A DNA stretch of 64,000 bases, from NCBI RefSeq assembly GCF_026262505.1, contig NC_067206.1, forward strand, positions 26,365,896 to 26,429,895. The letters are read 5' to 3'. Both the position numbers and the translations under genes were made by a program. This stretch comes from Trichomonas vaginalis G3 (Eukaryota > Parabasalia > Trichomonadida > Trichomonadidae). Position 1 is the stretch's first letter. Each line of letters starts with the position of its first letter. This document shows positions 10,445 to 23,000 of this stretch, in pieces. Below the pieces are notes generated by a model. It had not been told where the DNA came from and did no database searches. It saw only the letters and a program-made list of their open reading frames with translations.

Positions 10445-13400
10445 ATGGGACCGGGTATTTCGCAAGTATCTAACTCTTTTGTCGCAAGAGATGATGTTTT
10501 AGCTAAATACTCGAGCAATATTTTTGAATCATCTCCCGATGAAATCGCTTTTTCAAGGAAATTCTCGACAGACCTATTTAATCAGCCGAAAGAAGACATA
10601 GAAAAACCTCCAAATATACCAGAAGATAATCTGATAGTAGATATAATTTCGGATCCATTTGTGTTTACCCAAGTTGGCACGCCTATGGAAGCTTGGCATT
10701 CAGTTCTTGCGCAATTATTCATTGGAAATGAAACAACAAAGCCACAATTACATCAAGTATTAACAGAATTCTTCATGTTCCTTAATGCAAGACCAGAAAA
10801 CATACTTAACGCTGAAGATCAAGCACTTCAAAGCTTGGAAACGATAAAATCAATCGAAAATCAAAAAATCGTAGAAGCACTTTCTAAATTTGACCAATTA
10901 CCATCGATTGATATCGAAAAATTGCTTCCTCACCTCAATGATCCAAAAGAATTCATCATAAATCTGCAGAAAATATCAAAGAATCCATTTACTTATCATT
11001 CGAATTACCTTGAGATGTCGAATGTCATCGAACCAGTTGGTACAGATTCCGATTACTCGTATCTTCAGCTATTATGGGGACTTCATTCCGGCGACCTCGT
11101 CAGTTTACTTAATGGACTTGTCAGCACGATCAAATCAGCCATAAAGAAGGTCGAACCCAACTACAAAATCGATTTATCCGATATAGATGCAAAGTTGCCA
11201 ATGTTATCTATGGAAAATGCACTGTCACTTCCATTCGCTTCCACTGTAATCGGATCAACTGAAATACCAGGAACCCAGAAATACGAGATGAAAGTCAATC
11301 AAATCACTTGTACTGACGGAAGAAATTTATATATCCTCGAAAACTGTCAGAGACTAACAATGGTTAAACTTACGGGTGGATTTACTGATAATCAATCTCG
11401 ATTCTTGAGTTTTAAGATAAATTTACCGATAAAAGACCTTACAACCGTTTCTCTCATATATAACAACAATTATCTATTCGTTATTTCACCAGAATTACCA
11501 GACGCTAAGATTTACCAGGTCTCTCCGTTCAAAGAAATGACAGATATCTTATTATACGAAGCATCTGGTTTCTTTAGGAGTCCACACAAGATAACATCAC
11601 CAGCAGTAAGCGATGGCGAGTATATTTACTGTTTCAACTCTAAGAAAATTTCGATTTTTACGATTGGAAATAAATTTAATGTGAATTTCATTAGAGAAAT
11701 CGAATTATTCCAATCCGAAACACACTTACTACCACCATTCAACAAGAAATTACTGTCAAACAAGTGGATGTACGAAACAGTTCAGTACGTAAACGGAAAT
11801 TGCTTTACTTTCCTCATTTTCTCGAAAAGGACCGATACAAAGATCGAATATTTCTCAAGAAGCTTCTCATTGATCGACGGAAGACACATTGGAGACTCAA
11901 TTTTTACAATTAAATTCCCAATATTAGATATTGTCTCAGATCCATGGAACTCCTGCTTATGGGCAGTATCATACACATCATCAGGACTTAGTCTTATCAA
12001 ACTCCATATGCATGGTTCTCAACCTCCGTGGCTTACTGGAGTTCCAATAGGAATTTTACCGGCTTTGGACGATGTACAAGTTGCTTTCGGATCAGTTCAC
12101 AATTTGGCCACAGCTGCTAACGCTGTTTCTATGTTTTTGCAGTATTTTCCACCTCATTTTGTCGGATGCAACATACGAGCGGCCATGTCGACCATGAACT
12201 TCTCCGTTGATATCTCTAACTTCTTCTGTCCATGTACACAACGTGCAGTTTCCGCTATTTTGACCACATTAAAATTCTTGAAAATCTTGTACAGAAAAGC
12301 ACCTGATTCGACACCAATTTCTAACGTAGACTGCCAGAAGTTGATTATCTCAATGCTCTGCTTGCTCCAAATCAACTTATCCAACATTCATCAAAATATA
12401 CCAAAAGATATCTTGGATGCAGAGACCAAATCTTTGCTTAATGAGATATTAATTGACACATTCGATCGCGAGGAATACAATTTCGCCTTCAAAGTCGCAT
12501 CTTATGTCATAATTACTTGTTTCCCATTACTTTTCAGGGATTCAAATGCCAGATGTGCATCAGTATTCAAGCGCATTGTTTACAAGACAAGTTTCAACTT
12601 TGTTTATCAAATGTTGAGAAATCTTCAAAATGATCACTTTTTCTCTTATTGTTTTACACATTCTACATGTTTGGATACATTCACACCATTGTTAGACACA
12701 TATGCATCATCTCCAAACAAACTTTCTCAAGTTAATTACGAAATTATAACTTATTTCCAGAGAAACTTGTTAATTGAGACGAGAAGAATGTACAACTTCA
12801 ATGCAGGAGAGCTAAACATCATTGACGAACAAAGACAAGAGACATTTTTGACATATTCCAGAATTATTTGTGAAAAATTTGCAAATTTCATTGTAAATTT
12901 CACAGATAACTATTCTGAGTCAAAATTACGAGAAAGTTCATTTGTCAAGAACTTCAGGAAGTTCCTTCTTTTGCTCCAACCTCTTTCCAAATTCTCAAGA
13001 GTTGCAAAAGAAACAATTAACATTTTAAGACAAGTTTTCTTCTCAATTTTGAATCTCATTGATAAGAATAAACTGACAAATGTCTTCAGCACAGACAAGA
13101 GAGGCTTCCAATTGATATTCTCTATATTTTTCGAAGTTTTCTCTGTGATAATTGAATTTTTGATGTCACTTTTGGGAGGTGGCAACGAACTTGAGAATTC
13201 CACACAGTATTTGTGGCTTGTTCGATCTACAATTGAAGCCAGTATCAATGAAGACAACTTCAAGAGTCTTTACGAGAAAGTTTTCAACGAGAAAACGAAA
13301 ATTGAAGACAAAAAGAAGTTGATTTCATTAGGTATCGAACAAAACCAAGAATACATTGATTTTCTTGTTAGAGTTTTAGAGAAAGACCAACTTGAAGACT

Positions 13401-16400
13401 TAGTCATCATGTTGGATCATTTCTATTCGAAACAAAACAAATTGTTTGCCAAAAAGACGAAATCAAAGACAATGCGTCTTAATGATTTATTAACAATCTT
13501 TGCATTGGCGAAACAATTTAAAGTTGTTCCTGAATTGATGCAGATCTACAAGAACATCAAAGAAAAGAACCAAATGATTACACAAGTCTCTTACAAAATG
13601 CGTGGAATAATGACAGCTGTTAATGATGTCAGAAACACTCAAATTCACGCGAAACAAAAACTGAAAATGGCAACGAATAAATCTCAAGGAGAAGATTCAT
13701 CACAACACAAAGGAAAATACCATGGATTCATTGACCAATTGACACAGAAATTGGTGTTCCTTTTATTGATCAAACCATGTTATAATTCGAAAGATCAGAG
13801 TTCAACGAATTTCCAGAAACAATTGAAAGTTTTGTTGAAATTCATCACCGATTCAATTCAAATTGACAATGCTCTGCAAATGATTAAGACAGCGGAAATG
13901 GTCAAAGCGAATATAACAATGGGTATTGAACAGATCTTGGAATTCCTCTCTAAAAACACCAACAAAACATTGATTTATTTCATGGTTGACAAAATTGTTC
14001 ATTCTGACAATTTCGTAAAATATTTGTCAGCAATAAGACAAATGGAAAAAGAGACAAACTGGAAACCTGATTCCCCAATCATCAATAAACTGATGGCTTA
14101 TCTTTCCAAGTTGATTTCCAATTCAAATGAGCCGTCAATGCTCAATTTGATGTTGATTTTCTATTCAAACATGTGTCTTTCTTTAGGAAAAGTTGACATC
14201 AACTCAATTTTCGAGCCAATTTCAACAATTTTGAAGATTATCTACTCAAATCCATTTAAACTCGAACCGGCTTTGATACAATCATACACAGCATTGTCTG
14301 CTAGTGCTTTGTACGCAAGTATCATGGAATCTAAAGAACAGTTTAGTGTCGAACAAAGCCAATCAATCGCAAAACAAATTTTCCCTGATGGAAAAATTGA
14401 CATGTCACGTTTAATCGTTGCCAGATTATTCCTATCGTCGGGAATTAAATTGAATTTCAATGTCAACACATTGATTCATTTCATTAAGACGATATCACCT
14501 TTGGAATATCAATCAGCATTCGCTTTCTTCTATGATTTCATCAAAACAGACCAAGATAAAATGTCTGCGATCAGATGGATGCTCAAAGAAATTGCTATCA
14601 TTGTTACAGGTGGAAAACCACATTTCAAGATGGGATCTCCTTTCCTTTGGCATGCAACTGATGAAACGAAACATGTTCACACTCCAGGAACGTTTTTGAT
14701 GGCTTGCAATGCAATGATTTACGTAATGAGAAGATGTCTCAAAGATGGCGGAGAAATGAAAGAAATTGTAACGAATTTGTTCAATTTCATCCTCGATTTC
14801 AACATGAATAGAACCAAAACGGAAGTTCCAAAACAATACGAATCATTTTTGGATAAAAGATTTGTATTTGCGGTTTTTGCGGTTTTGTCAAATTCCTTGG
14901 ATACAGAACAACCATATTCATTGATCAAACACAAGATTACGAACCAGGTTTACTATATAACTAAAGTAGACCACTTCGAACAATGCTATTATGGCTGGAG
15001 AATTCCAATAACTTCTTCTTCAAGTTTGGAAAGAATTGAATTTTCACCTCACTTTGTCACAAAATTAATTTTACCATTTGAAGCCGAAATGTATCCAGAA
15101 TACGAGCGCTTGATACCATATTTCAAGACATCACTTCTTGAGAACCAATCGAGTTATTCTCGCGAAGCATTGAGCTACTTCATTTTAAGTAGTTTAAGTG
15201 TTTATTGCACGAACCAGAAATTCTTAAATGACTTCTTAGGAAGTGGAATTCCATTCCAACTTTCAAGATACAATGTCCATGATTACAACAAAGATTTTAT
15301 TGATATCTTGAGAGCACATTTAAGTACTCCTTCCGCTGGATTTTGTGTTCCTCTTTCTACATCACCTAGATTATCATTTTGTTCGATGACAAACATCGCT
15401 GACATGAATCTCTGCAAAGTAACTGATCATTCTATTGTTGTTAATTGTGGAGCACAATCATTTGTCAGTGATCCATTGGATCCAAACCAAACAACATTCC
15501 TTCATTTGGAGTTTATTCCGAAACCAGATTTCGAAGTTGGTTTGCATTTCTTTTCTTTGCATCCTTCAACTTCGGAGACGTTTATCTTGAACTCCGATGG
15601 TGCAGCATTGTACAACGGTGTTGATGTTGAAACAATTCCTTTCATCATCTCTTTCACCGATGTTACATTAGCTTATAATCCTCGCAAACAAAAGTTGTTC
15701 ATTTATGATGGACAAATGAGAGTTTTCACTTATAACACACCACATGGAATTGCTTCCTTTATATTACATACTTTCTCTCCATGTGATATTAACTATTCCA
15801 TTGGTCCTTCTCCTCCTTCTCACATTCCAATGAATGAATCCCTTGAAAGATTGTGTCCTTCCGCAGGAAAAACTGTTTTCAGAAGAAACAAAAACAGATC
15901 AATTCCTATGGAAGAACAAATTAAAAGTGGAAACTTCTTGCAGACGAATGCACAGAAGATTACACCAACGAAACCAATCTTCCAAGCTTTGGATGATTTA
16001 AGAGACGAATTCGTTTACGATGAAGAAGTTAAACCACCTCCAATTGTCTCTTATCCAGCAGGAATCATCAAGAAACTTGGTCATACATTGAAGATAGACA
16101 ATGCTGAAGAAATCAAGGCACAATTATTGACATTTCCAACTGCAAAATTAAACCATACATCGAATGTTGGAACATTATGTAACAATGTGATTTACAATGA
16201 ATTGATTCATAATAACGGATCAATTATTAAATCATTCCCTCCAACAATGATGCCTGTTTTTGTTGATGACAATTCAGGAGATGTCACTAAACTCGATGAT
16301 CCAATTGTTCAAGCAATAAACAGATTCCAACCTTTGCATCCAATGACATATTCAATTTTACCAGCAGAAATCCTCAATTTCTATGCAACAGGATATGTCA

Positions 16401-19381
16401 ATTATACAAGAGGAGATACAATAAACAACATATTCTTATATGCTGTTACTTCTCCATCAATAGGAGCAAAGAAAGCCATTGAAGTTTTCAAGATTCCTTT
16501 GCATAATTTGATTGAATTCTCATTGACTTTGTTGTTACACATTGAACCAATAAGAATACAAGGCATCCAGAACAAAGAATGTCCAATTGATTTCTATGTA
16601 AATGCCTTGGCAGACAACCATCATGTCATTGGAGCAAATTACATCCATAAGCAGGCAATTGACCAGATTATGAAGTACATTGTTAACGAAGGATTGGCAA
16701 CAGAAGCAGCAAGAATCTGGGATCATTTGCTTAACCAATTGTTCAGTGATTGCGGCTTCCATTTCGTAAAGAGAGGACAGCCACATGCAATCATTTCTCA
16801 ATTGGCAGCTTTAGGACAACCAAGAGAAATCACTGAGCCAACAGCTAAAGGATTCATTCTGTTTAGAGCAGGATTTAACAATGAAGGATCAGTTATTATC
16901 AAAGAAGGAAAGAAAGAAGATCCGTTTTCAAAAGGAATTTATTATGTTCCATCTGATTCATTCACTATTTTACATGGCGACGCTGTTGGTGATGGTGTTG
17001 TTTCTCTTCCTGTTTATCCATCATCGAATGAATCATTCTTCGGAACATTCTTTGAGTTGGCAACATCATTCAAGTATTTCGTTTACTTCTTATCGATGTT
17101 CAACAACTCAATAAAGAATATCTCCGAATACAAGAACCACGCGTACATCCATTTCATTGATTCCTTCATTGTTATGTCTCCTTTCTTCAAGCAATACGGT
17201 AACAAAGTTTTGGAATTCTTGTGCCAAGTTTTGCCATTGAATTCAATTGATTTGGCCGGTGAAATTATTGTCAGATTGAGTGTTTTCTCTGTTTACAGCG
17301 AGAACAACAAACAGGCAATAATCAGACAGTTCTTAATCGACCAGCAAACAACAATTGAAGAAAGAATCTACCTTCCTTTGCGTGCATTCTTCACTCCTTT
17401 CAATACTCAAGCTTCCAAACTTGAAATCGAATTGGCTCCGAAACCAATTCCTGATTGGACAATCCCTGAAATTAATTTCCCGAACGAACTCAAATTGGGA
17501 ACAGATTGCAGCGAATTCGCAGGTATTTTGATGAGAATTACTGCACAAAGAAACAAACTTGAAGGATTTCCATTCCATTTAGTCATGAAAGAATGGATAT
17601 TGAATGCAAGAAGTTTCCCGAATTTCGACACACAAAGAATCAGCAACACTGAAATCAAAGTTAATATTCAAACAGTTTTCCCGACAACTTCGAAATTACA
17701 CTTAGTTTTCAATGCTGATTTCGAAAAATACGGAAAGATGAAGTTCGAAAACGAGTCTGAATATCATTCCCCAGTTGAATTCGACTCAGACATCAGGACA
17801 TTTTACATCCAGATTGAAGAAGAACCAAACACAACAATCAATCCAAAGTTCTTCCTCAAAAGTGATGAAACATCAGACATGAGAGAGTTTATCATTGCAA
17901 ACAAAGATCAGTTTGTATCAGACATTGATAGATTGTTCTGTGCAGAATCAAATGATTACGTTACTGACGAAAGTAGCCAATCAATCTTACAATATGTTCC
18001 AAGCGAAACATTCATGAACAGAACAATCAATACAACTGTTACTTGTGCAATGATATTAACATGTCCAGCACTTATTCCTGCACACATCATTTCATTGCGT
18101 TTCAGAATTCTTTTACCAATGAATTGGCTCATTTTCCACAACTTGACAGGAGCAACTGATTCCCAAATCAGATACGCGTCAAGAATGATGCCACATGCTT
18201 TGAAACTAAACAAGTTCATGGCTTTGATCGATTCCAAATCGAACGACAACAACCACACGTTCGAAGTCGATAGAATTAAAGCTTGCGATGTAAGAGATGG
18301 AACATCACAAGATTTATCTCAAACATTCATCGCACAATTCGCAAAAGCCTACAAAGTTGTCAAAGTCTTCAGAAAGAGAGGAGATCAACCATTCAAAGTC
18401 AGGTTTGCGAAAGAACTTGGTACAGATCAAGGCGGTATTGCTAAAGAGTTTGTTGTTGAAGCATTGAAAGATATAACTCTTCCAACAACAGGTTTATTTG
18501 TTAGAGCTCCAAATGCAGAAAGTGGAGATGCAACAAATGCAGATACATTCATTCCAATTGCATGCAGCAGAATGCATGAACCACATAAGTTGTATCGTGC
18601 TATTGGTGCTATATTGGCTATCTCTATCAGATCAACGAACAACAGAGATACTCCTTTGGCTCCTTTCGTCTGGAATTTCTTGGCAACAAGGAAATTGACG
18701 ATTGAGGACATTTTCTCAGTTGATTCTTCTTATAGAGATTTAATTAGTTCTTTAGAAGCAGCGCTTGATATGGGAATGGACGATGATACATTCAAGAACA
18801 GATTTAACTTGTCTTTCGTTGTTAGATCTGCTACTGGAGATGAAATTGCATTGACAGAATTAGGAAGAACTAAAGTTGTTACTCCCGCAAATTGCCGTGA
18901 ATATATTTCATTGTCAAATGATTTCAGATTAAGCGAAGTCCGTGGATACTTGAATTTCATAAGAGAAGGACTTTGGGAGAACTTGGATATCAAAGCTCCT
19001 CCTTTCGTTGATGGACCATTGTTGAGATATTGCGTTTGCGGTGGTTCTTCATTGAAACCTGATGATTTACTCAAAGTTACTAAATTCGATTCATCAGTGA
19101 ACAAGAGCGAAAGAGAGATGTTTATTAAGATATTGAAGACATTCTCAGAAGAACAGTGCCAGATGTTATTGAAGTTCGCAACAGCAAGAGAGAAATTGCC
19201 ATCACAGACACAGCCTGGACCTGTTTTAATTGTTGATGCAGATAGAACTAAAGTTGATAGATGTCCAACTGCGGCTACTTGCTTCAACCAACTTCACTTG
19301 CCTTCTTACTCATCTTATGAAATTGCAAAGAACTTAATCCTTAAGGCTATCACTTATACAGGAACATTCGAAAACAAATGA
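10445..19381 (+). CDS. Giant HECT-type E3 ubiquitin ligase
   Basis: A single 2978-residue frame without introns. The C-terminal HECT domain spans about residues 2620-2975. It has FAKELGTDQGGIAKEF at its start and the catalytic motif PTAATCFNQLHLPSY near the end, with the thioester Cys at about 2946. The enzyme takes ubiquitin from an E2 onto this Cys and passes it to substrates. Upstream, residues about 280-520 show repeating 'DGxxLYxx' strands like a beta-propeller, and residues about 1630-1800 look like a SPRY/ConA-like sandwich. The long middle is alpha-helical. Such architecture recalls large HECT ligases (HERC1/HECTD4 class), but the non-HECT regions are judged only by pattern. The ATG at 10445 follows a stop-rich AT leader. 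All key HECT residues seem present. Confidence 0.93.
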   Translation: MGPGISQVSNSFVARDDVLAKYSSNIFESSPDEIAFSRKFSTDLFNQPKEDIEKPPNIPEDNLIVDIISDPFVFTQVGTPMEAWHSVLAQLFIGNETTKPQLHQVLTEFFMFLNARPENILNAEDQALQSLETIKSIENQKIVEALSKFDQLPSIDIEKLLPHLNDPKEFIINLQKISKNPFTYHSNYLEMSNVIEPVGTDSDYSYLQLLWGLHSGDLVSLLNGLVSTIKSAIKKVEPNYKIDLSDIDAKLPMLSMENALSLPFASTVIGSTEIPGTQKYEMKVNQITCTDGRNLYILENCQRLTMVKLTGGFTDNQSRFLSFKINLPIKDLTTVSLIYNNNYLFVISPELPDAKIYQVSPFKEMTDILLYEASGFFRSPHKITSPAVSDGEYIYCFNSKKISIFTIGNKFNVNFIREIELFQSETHLLPPFNKKLLSNKWMYETVQYVNGNCFTFLIFSKRTDTKIEYFSRSFSLIDGRHIGDSIFTIKFPILDIVSDPWNSCLWAVSYTSSGLSLIKLHMHGSQPPWLTGVPIGILPALDDVQVAFGSVHNLATAANAVSMFLQYFPPHFVGCNIRAAMSTMNFSVDISNFFCPCTQRAVSAILTTLKFLKILYRKAPDSTPISNVDCQKLIISMLCLLQINLSNIHQNIPKDILDAETKSLLNEILIDTFDREEYNFAFKVASYVIITCFPLLFRDSNARCASVFKRIVYKTSFNFVYQMLRNLQNDHFFSYCFTHSTCLDTFTPLLDTYASSPNKLSQVNYEIITYFQRNLLIETRRMYNFNAGELNIIDEQRQETFLTYSRIICEKFANFIVNFTDNYSESKLRESSFVKNFRKFLLLLQPLSKFSRVAKETINILRQVFFSILNLIDKNKLTNVFSTDKRGFQLIFSIFFEVFSVIIEFLMSLLGGGNELENSTQYLWLVRSTIEASINEDNFKSLYEKVFNEKTKIEDKKKLISLGIEQNQEYIDFLVRVLEKDQLEDLVIMLDHFYSKQNKLFAKKTKSKTMRLNDLLTIFALAKQFKVVPELMQIYKNIKEKNQMITQVSYKMRGIMTAVNDVRNTQIHAKQKLKMATNKSQGEDSSQHKGKYHGFIDQLTQKLVFLLLIKPCYNSKDQSSTNFQKQLKVLLKFITDSIQIDNALQMIKTAEMVKANITMGIEQILEFLSKNTNKTLIYFMVDKIVHSDNFVKYLSAIRQMEKETNWKPDSPIINKLMAYLSKLISNSNEPSMLNLMLIFYSNMCLSLGKVDINSIFEPISTILKIIYSNPFKLEPALIQSYTALSASALYASIMESKEQFSVEQSQSIAKQIFPDGKIDMSRLIVARLFLSSGIKLNFNVNTLIHFIKTISPLEYQSAFAFFYDFIKTDQDKMSAIRWMLKEIAIIVTGGKPHFKMGSPFLWHATDETKHVHTPGTFLMACNAMIYVMRRCLKDGGEMKEIVTNLFNFILDFNMNRTKTEVPKQYESFLDKRFVFAVFAVLSNSLDTEQPYSLIKHKITNQVYYITKVDHFEQCYYGWRIPITSSSSLERIEFSPHFVTKLILPFEAEMYPEYERLIPYFKTSLLENQSSYSREALSYFILSSLSVYCTNQKFLNDFLGSGIPFQLSRYNVHDYNKDFIDILRAHLSTPSAGFCVPLSTSPRLSFCSMTNIADMNLCKVTDHSIVVNCGAQSFVSDPLDPNQTTFLHLEFIPKPDFEVGLHFFSLHPSTSETFILNSDGAALYNGVDVETIPFIISFTDVTLAYNPRKQKLFIYDGQMRVFTYNTPHGIASFILHTFSPCDINYSIGPSPPSHIPMNESLERLCPSAGKTVFRRNKNRSIPMEEQIKSGNFLQTNAQKITPTKPIFQALDDLRDEFVYDEEVKPPPIVSYPAGIIKKLGHTLKIDNAEEIKAQLLTFPTAKLNHTSNVGTLCNNVIYNELIHNNGSIIKSFPPTMMPVFVDDNSGDVTKLDDPIVQAINRFQPLHPMTYSILPAEILNFYATGYVNYTRGDTINNIFLYAVTSPSIGAKKAIEVFKIPLHNLIEFSLTLLLHIEPIRIQGIQNKECPIDFYVNALADNHHVIGANYIHKQAIDQIMKYIVNEGLATEAARIWDHLLNQLFSDCGFHFVKRGQPHAIISQLAALGQPREITEPTAKGFILFRAGFNNEGSVIIKEGKKEDPFSKGIYYVPSDSFTILHGDAVGDGVVSLPVYPSSNESFFGTFFELATSFKYFVYFLSMFNNSIKNISEYKNHAYIHFIDSFIVMSPFFKQYGNKVLEFLCQVLPLNSIDLAGEIIVRLSVFSVYSENNKQAIIRQFLIDQQTTIEERIYLPLRAFFTPFNTQASKLEIELAPKPIPDWTIPEINFPNELKLGTDCSEFAGILMRITAQRNKLEGFPFHLVMKEWILNARSFPNFDTQRISNTEIKVNIQTVFPTTSKLHLVFNADFEKYGKMKFENESEYHSPVEFDSDIRTFYIQIEEEPNTTINPKFFLKSDETSDMREFIIANKDQFVSDIDRLFCAESNDYVTDESSQSILQYVPSETFMNRTINTTVTCAMILTCPALIPAHIISLRFRILLPMNWLIFHNLTGATDSQIRYASRMMPHALKLNKFMALIDSKSNDNNHTFEVDRIKACDVRDGTSQDLSQTFIAQFAKAYKVVKVFRKRGDQPFKVRFAKELGTDQGGIAKEFVVEALKDITLPTTGLFVRAPNAESGDATNADTFIPIACSRMHEPHKLYRAIGAILAISIRSTNNRDTPLAPFVWNFLATRKLTIEDIFSVDSSYRDLISSLEAALDMGMDDDTFKNRFNLSFVVRSATGDEIALTELGRTKVVTPANCREYISLSNDFRLSEVRGYLNFIREGLWENLDIKAPPFVDGPLLRYCVCGGSSLKPDDLLKVTKFDSSVNKSEREMFIKILKTFSEEQCQMLLKFATAREKLPSQTQPGPVLIVDADRTKVDRCPTAATCFNQLHLPSYSSYEIAKNLILKAITYTGTFENK

Positions 19382-20029
19382 TTTATTTATTGTATTTATT
19401 TATTATTTGACTATTTATACTAAAAATTTATCTCTTTTTTTTATCTTTTATCTTAATTATTCAATAGGTTTCAATGCAAAACAGACTAATTTTGATAAAA
19501 CATATTTTATTACAACAGGTTGAATGCAAACATATATTTATGCATTGTTGAGTTCCCACAACTATGCCACTCAATTTCCATCAAGTGGTGGGAAAAATTA
19601 TACAAAGTAAATTAAGTTCTATATCATCGAATTATCAAAAAGAACATCAATTCTTATAAATCAAGAGGATGATGAAACTGTTCTTATTCATAGATGCAAC
19701 AGTAAGTCAATAGAGAAAAGAAAAATTATGGTTGTTCTTACATTTAGTTCAATAATAAAACAAAAGATAAAATTGGAAAAACTCCTTTTTATAATGCAGC
19801 ATCTAATAAATCTTGAAACATGGGTTTGCTTCATTTGAATGAAGCAAACATCAAAAATTAAAACCGTAATGCTATTCTATTTCCGAGATAATCGGCTTCC
19901 ATATAATTATTCAACAAATATCTCATATGTTATAAAAAAGATACTTTTTTGTTAATTTATAATAAGCATATAGCTTTTTAATATCCATATTGGTCATTAC
20001 GCAATTTATAATGCTATAATTTATCAGTG
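19382..20029. other. Intergenic DNA with a faint ankyrin relic
   Basis: Around 19755-19815 the plus strand reads KDKIGKTPFYNAASNKS before a stop, close to the ankyrin consensus GKTPLxxAA. The surrounding sequence is too decayed to extend it. This is probably the remnant of an ankyrin gene lost between the two long host genes. Otherwise AT-rich and featureless. Confidence 0.4.
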
Positions 20030-23000
20030 ATGTCAAAGGTTTCTGAAATTGATTTACTAAAGAAGAGCCTTTCCATCATTGAAGCACGTATAACTGATCA
20101 GAACACAAACGCTAATGCTGTACTACAAGAATTAAATGAATTACAGAGATTTATCTCTCCGAAAAATCTAGATAAATATTTACCAATGTTAGAATCTATA
20201 TTAGATGTCTTATTTTCAATAAGTGATGACCGTGATGTCTCAGTTCGTCACATAGCATCAGTAATTCTTGATTCTTCAGTTCAAGTAATTCTTCCTTTCC
20301 ATAAATCTCCGATTTTACACTATATTTCGCAACACTCTACGATCAAATATCAGCCACATGCCTTAGTTTCAATGATAGAACTCGCTTTAAAAGTTACATT
20401 ATTCTTAACACACTCAGTTATCTTAGATCTTTTCTCTCAATTGACATTTTTACTCGAAACATGTGCATCTCATTCATCAGAGATTGTTGCAGAAAATTTC
20501 AACAGAATGGCACCTCAAATTCGTCAATTCATTGAAAAACCAGAAATTAGATTACAATTAATACGTTTACTCGGTGAACCAAAGGATTCTGTCCTTTCAG
20601 CTCGCTGGGCAATCAAAACTGCAGCTATTTTTGCATATCCAGACATAATCGAACAATCATTACCATTTATTCCACAGAAAATGTACTTTCTAGCATCAAT
20701 GCCTGAAATAAAAATACCAGAAATACCTCTTGGTGCTACTTTCGAAGATCTTTTACCATTTATTGAACAAGATCCATTTCATTTTACAGATTACTTACAA
20801 AAACCTCCAGAAGATCACAGACAATTAGCTCCATTCCTTCTATGTCTCAAGAATGCCCTTCCTTATGGCTTTAAACCTGAATTTGACATTAAAATTTTAA
20901 CAGATATCTCAAGAGAACCAAATATCTCATCTCTTCAATACGAATGCATTGCATTAGGTATGTTATCAGAAGTAATCAATGTAGATCTCCGCGAAATCTT
21001 CTCAGAAGTCACTTCTTCGACAATTTCAGCTTATTCGATTTGTTTCAACCGTTTCCCTTCAATAGAGTTCCTTGAAAGTGTCCTAAACATGGGCTGCGAA
21101 TCCCCTGTCACTGCCAAATTAGTTGTTGGCTTTCTTTGCGAAATTGATTTTTCGAGATTTAAAAAATTCATCAAAAAATCAGCTACAAAGATCGCGACAA
21201 TTGCAAAGAGCAGCCACGACATTGTACAAAAAGCACTTTGTGAAAAATGTCCTCATTTTAACAATGGAGATGTTTTACCTTTATACGAAAAATTCCTTGA
21301 ATCTGCTGATTATTTCGATTCCAACAGTTTCAAGAACCTTTGTTGCGTTTTAAGTAGCATGAGTTGCCCGAGAGTTGATGATTTAACTAATGCTTTCTTC
21401 GCGACATTGACAGAAATCGATGGAGAAATAATTTGGGGTGATGTCACTTCACTTCACTCATTTTTGACTTCACTTAAGAGGTTTTGCATGCATAGCAGAT
21501 TGATACGGATTCCTCAGTACATTGCATCTCTTCCTGAGTTAGTACTCTACGCAATTGCTTGTTTTATTTGCACAGAACCTCCTCATTCTTTGACAAAACT
21601 CAGTTCAAATTTTCAATGCCAAAGTGGTCGATGTTTGGCCTCAATTTTATCGAAACAGAGTCAAGCAGATTTACTTGAATTAAGGGATATTGCGGCTTCA
21701 TGTGTTGGTGCATTGAAGACACAAGTTGTTGTTGATTTAGTTTCTTTGGATGTGATTGGAAGAAAACTTTTACCATGGCCTTCTGCGAATAATTGGCTTT
21801 TGCTGAATAATACGAGTGCAAAAGCAAATGTTGAAACAACTGCTGGCGTTCTTTCTTGCGATCCAAAGGTTGTTTTCGCTGCTGCACAAGTTTCTCCTGA
21901 AAAATTACCAAAAACATGTTACAATCTATCACCAGATTTAATTGTTTTGGCATTGGAAAAAGGAGAAAAAATAGAATTTAATTTGAATTTAAGTTTGATA
22001 AAAGCTGCTAACAGAAGAAAAGAATTTCCACAACAAATCGCTGAGAAAATGAAGGGATCGTGGATGGCTGTAGCAATTAAAAAACACTTCGAATTAGATT
22101 GCGTGAAAGAAATTTACGCAAAGCCATTTAGAGAATGGTCTGGACCTCCTGCTTTCTGGAGTTTAGTCCCTTATTTTGTGGCAAGGTTAATTTCAAGAGG
22201 TGTAAAAATTGACTTCACCGGGGAACTTCCCCCTCCTCAAAAATTTATAACCGCCAAAAACGTAAGAATTTTCAGAAAAATTGTGAAGCCATGCCCGATC
22301 AAAAACATGGTAATTAAAATGCCTAAGAAGGAAGAATACAATTTCTCGATTGACGAAGAAATTGATTACTTTGGACCAGAAGTTTTGAGAGGACTCAGAA
22401 ACTATTTGTATAGAAAAATTGAATGTGGAACATTTGAGGAATTAATTACTAAGCCAAAGATACACATTTCTCCATCATTAATTGCTATTTGTCACAATGA
22501 ATTGAGTAGGGATGTCACTGAATGTTCTTATGATTTAGTTTGTTTGAATATTGAATTGGCAGCGATTTCTGATGATGTCCCTAAAGATGATGCGAAGAAT
22601 TTACTCAAAATGACATCATTTAAATCGCATTGGATATCATTATTAAACAAGAAAGAAAGTTGGGCTCCAGAATTATTGATAACTCCTGAATTCATTGATG
22701 AAAATGTTTTCACCGAAAGAGAATTGTTTTCATTCAAATTATACAGTTTGAAGAATAATATCAGCACATTTAATTTGGATCCAAAAACAAATGAATACAG
22801 AATTTATGATACAACAACAATTAGATTTAGTCATGCACTAAGAGCAATGATTGTTCCTTCATTCAATCAAAGAAATGAACAGAAAATGTTACATATAATC
22901 AGTGATTTTGGTGTCAGTAAATTTGAGTTGAAAGCGTTGGAAACATGGTGTTCAAAAGGACATAAACCGATGTCATTACTTAGATTCATTTTGGCTTCTT

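Noticed and set aside
12910-19287. Many antisense frames of 60-185 codons under the HECT gene
   Set aside because: All overlap a clear 2978-codon host gene and show no motifs. They are shadows of its codon pattern.
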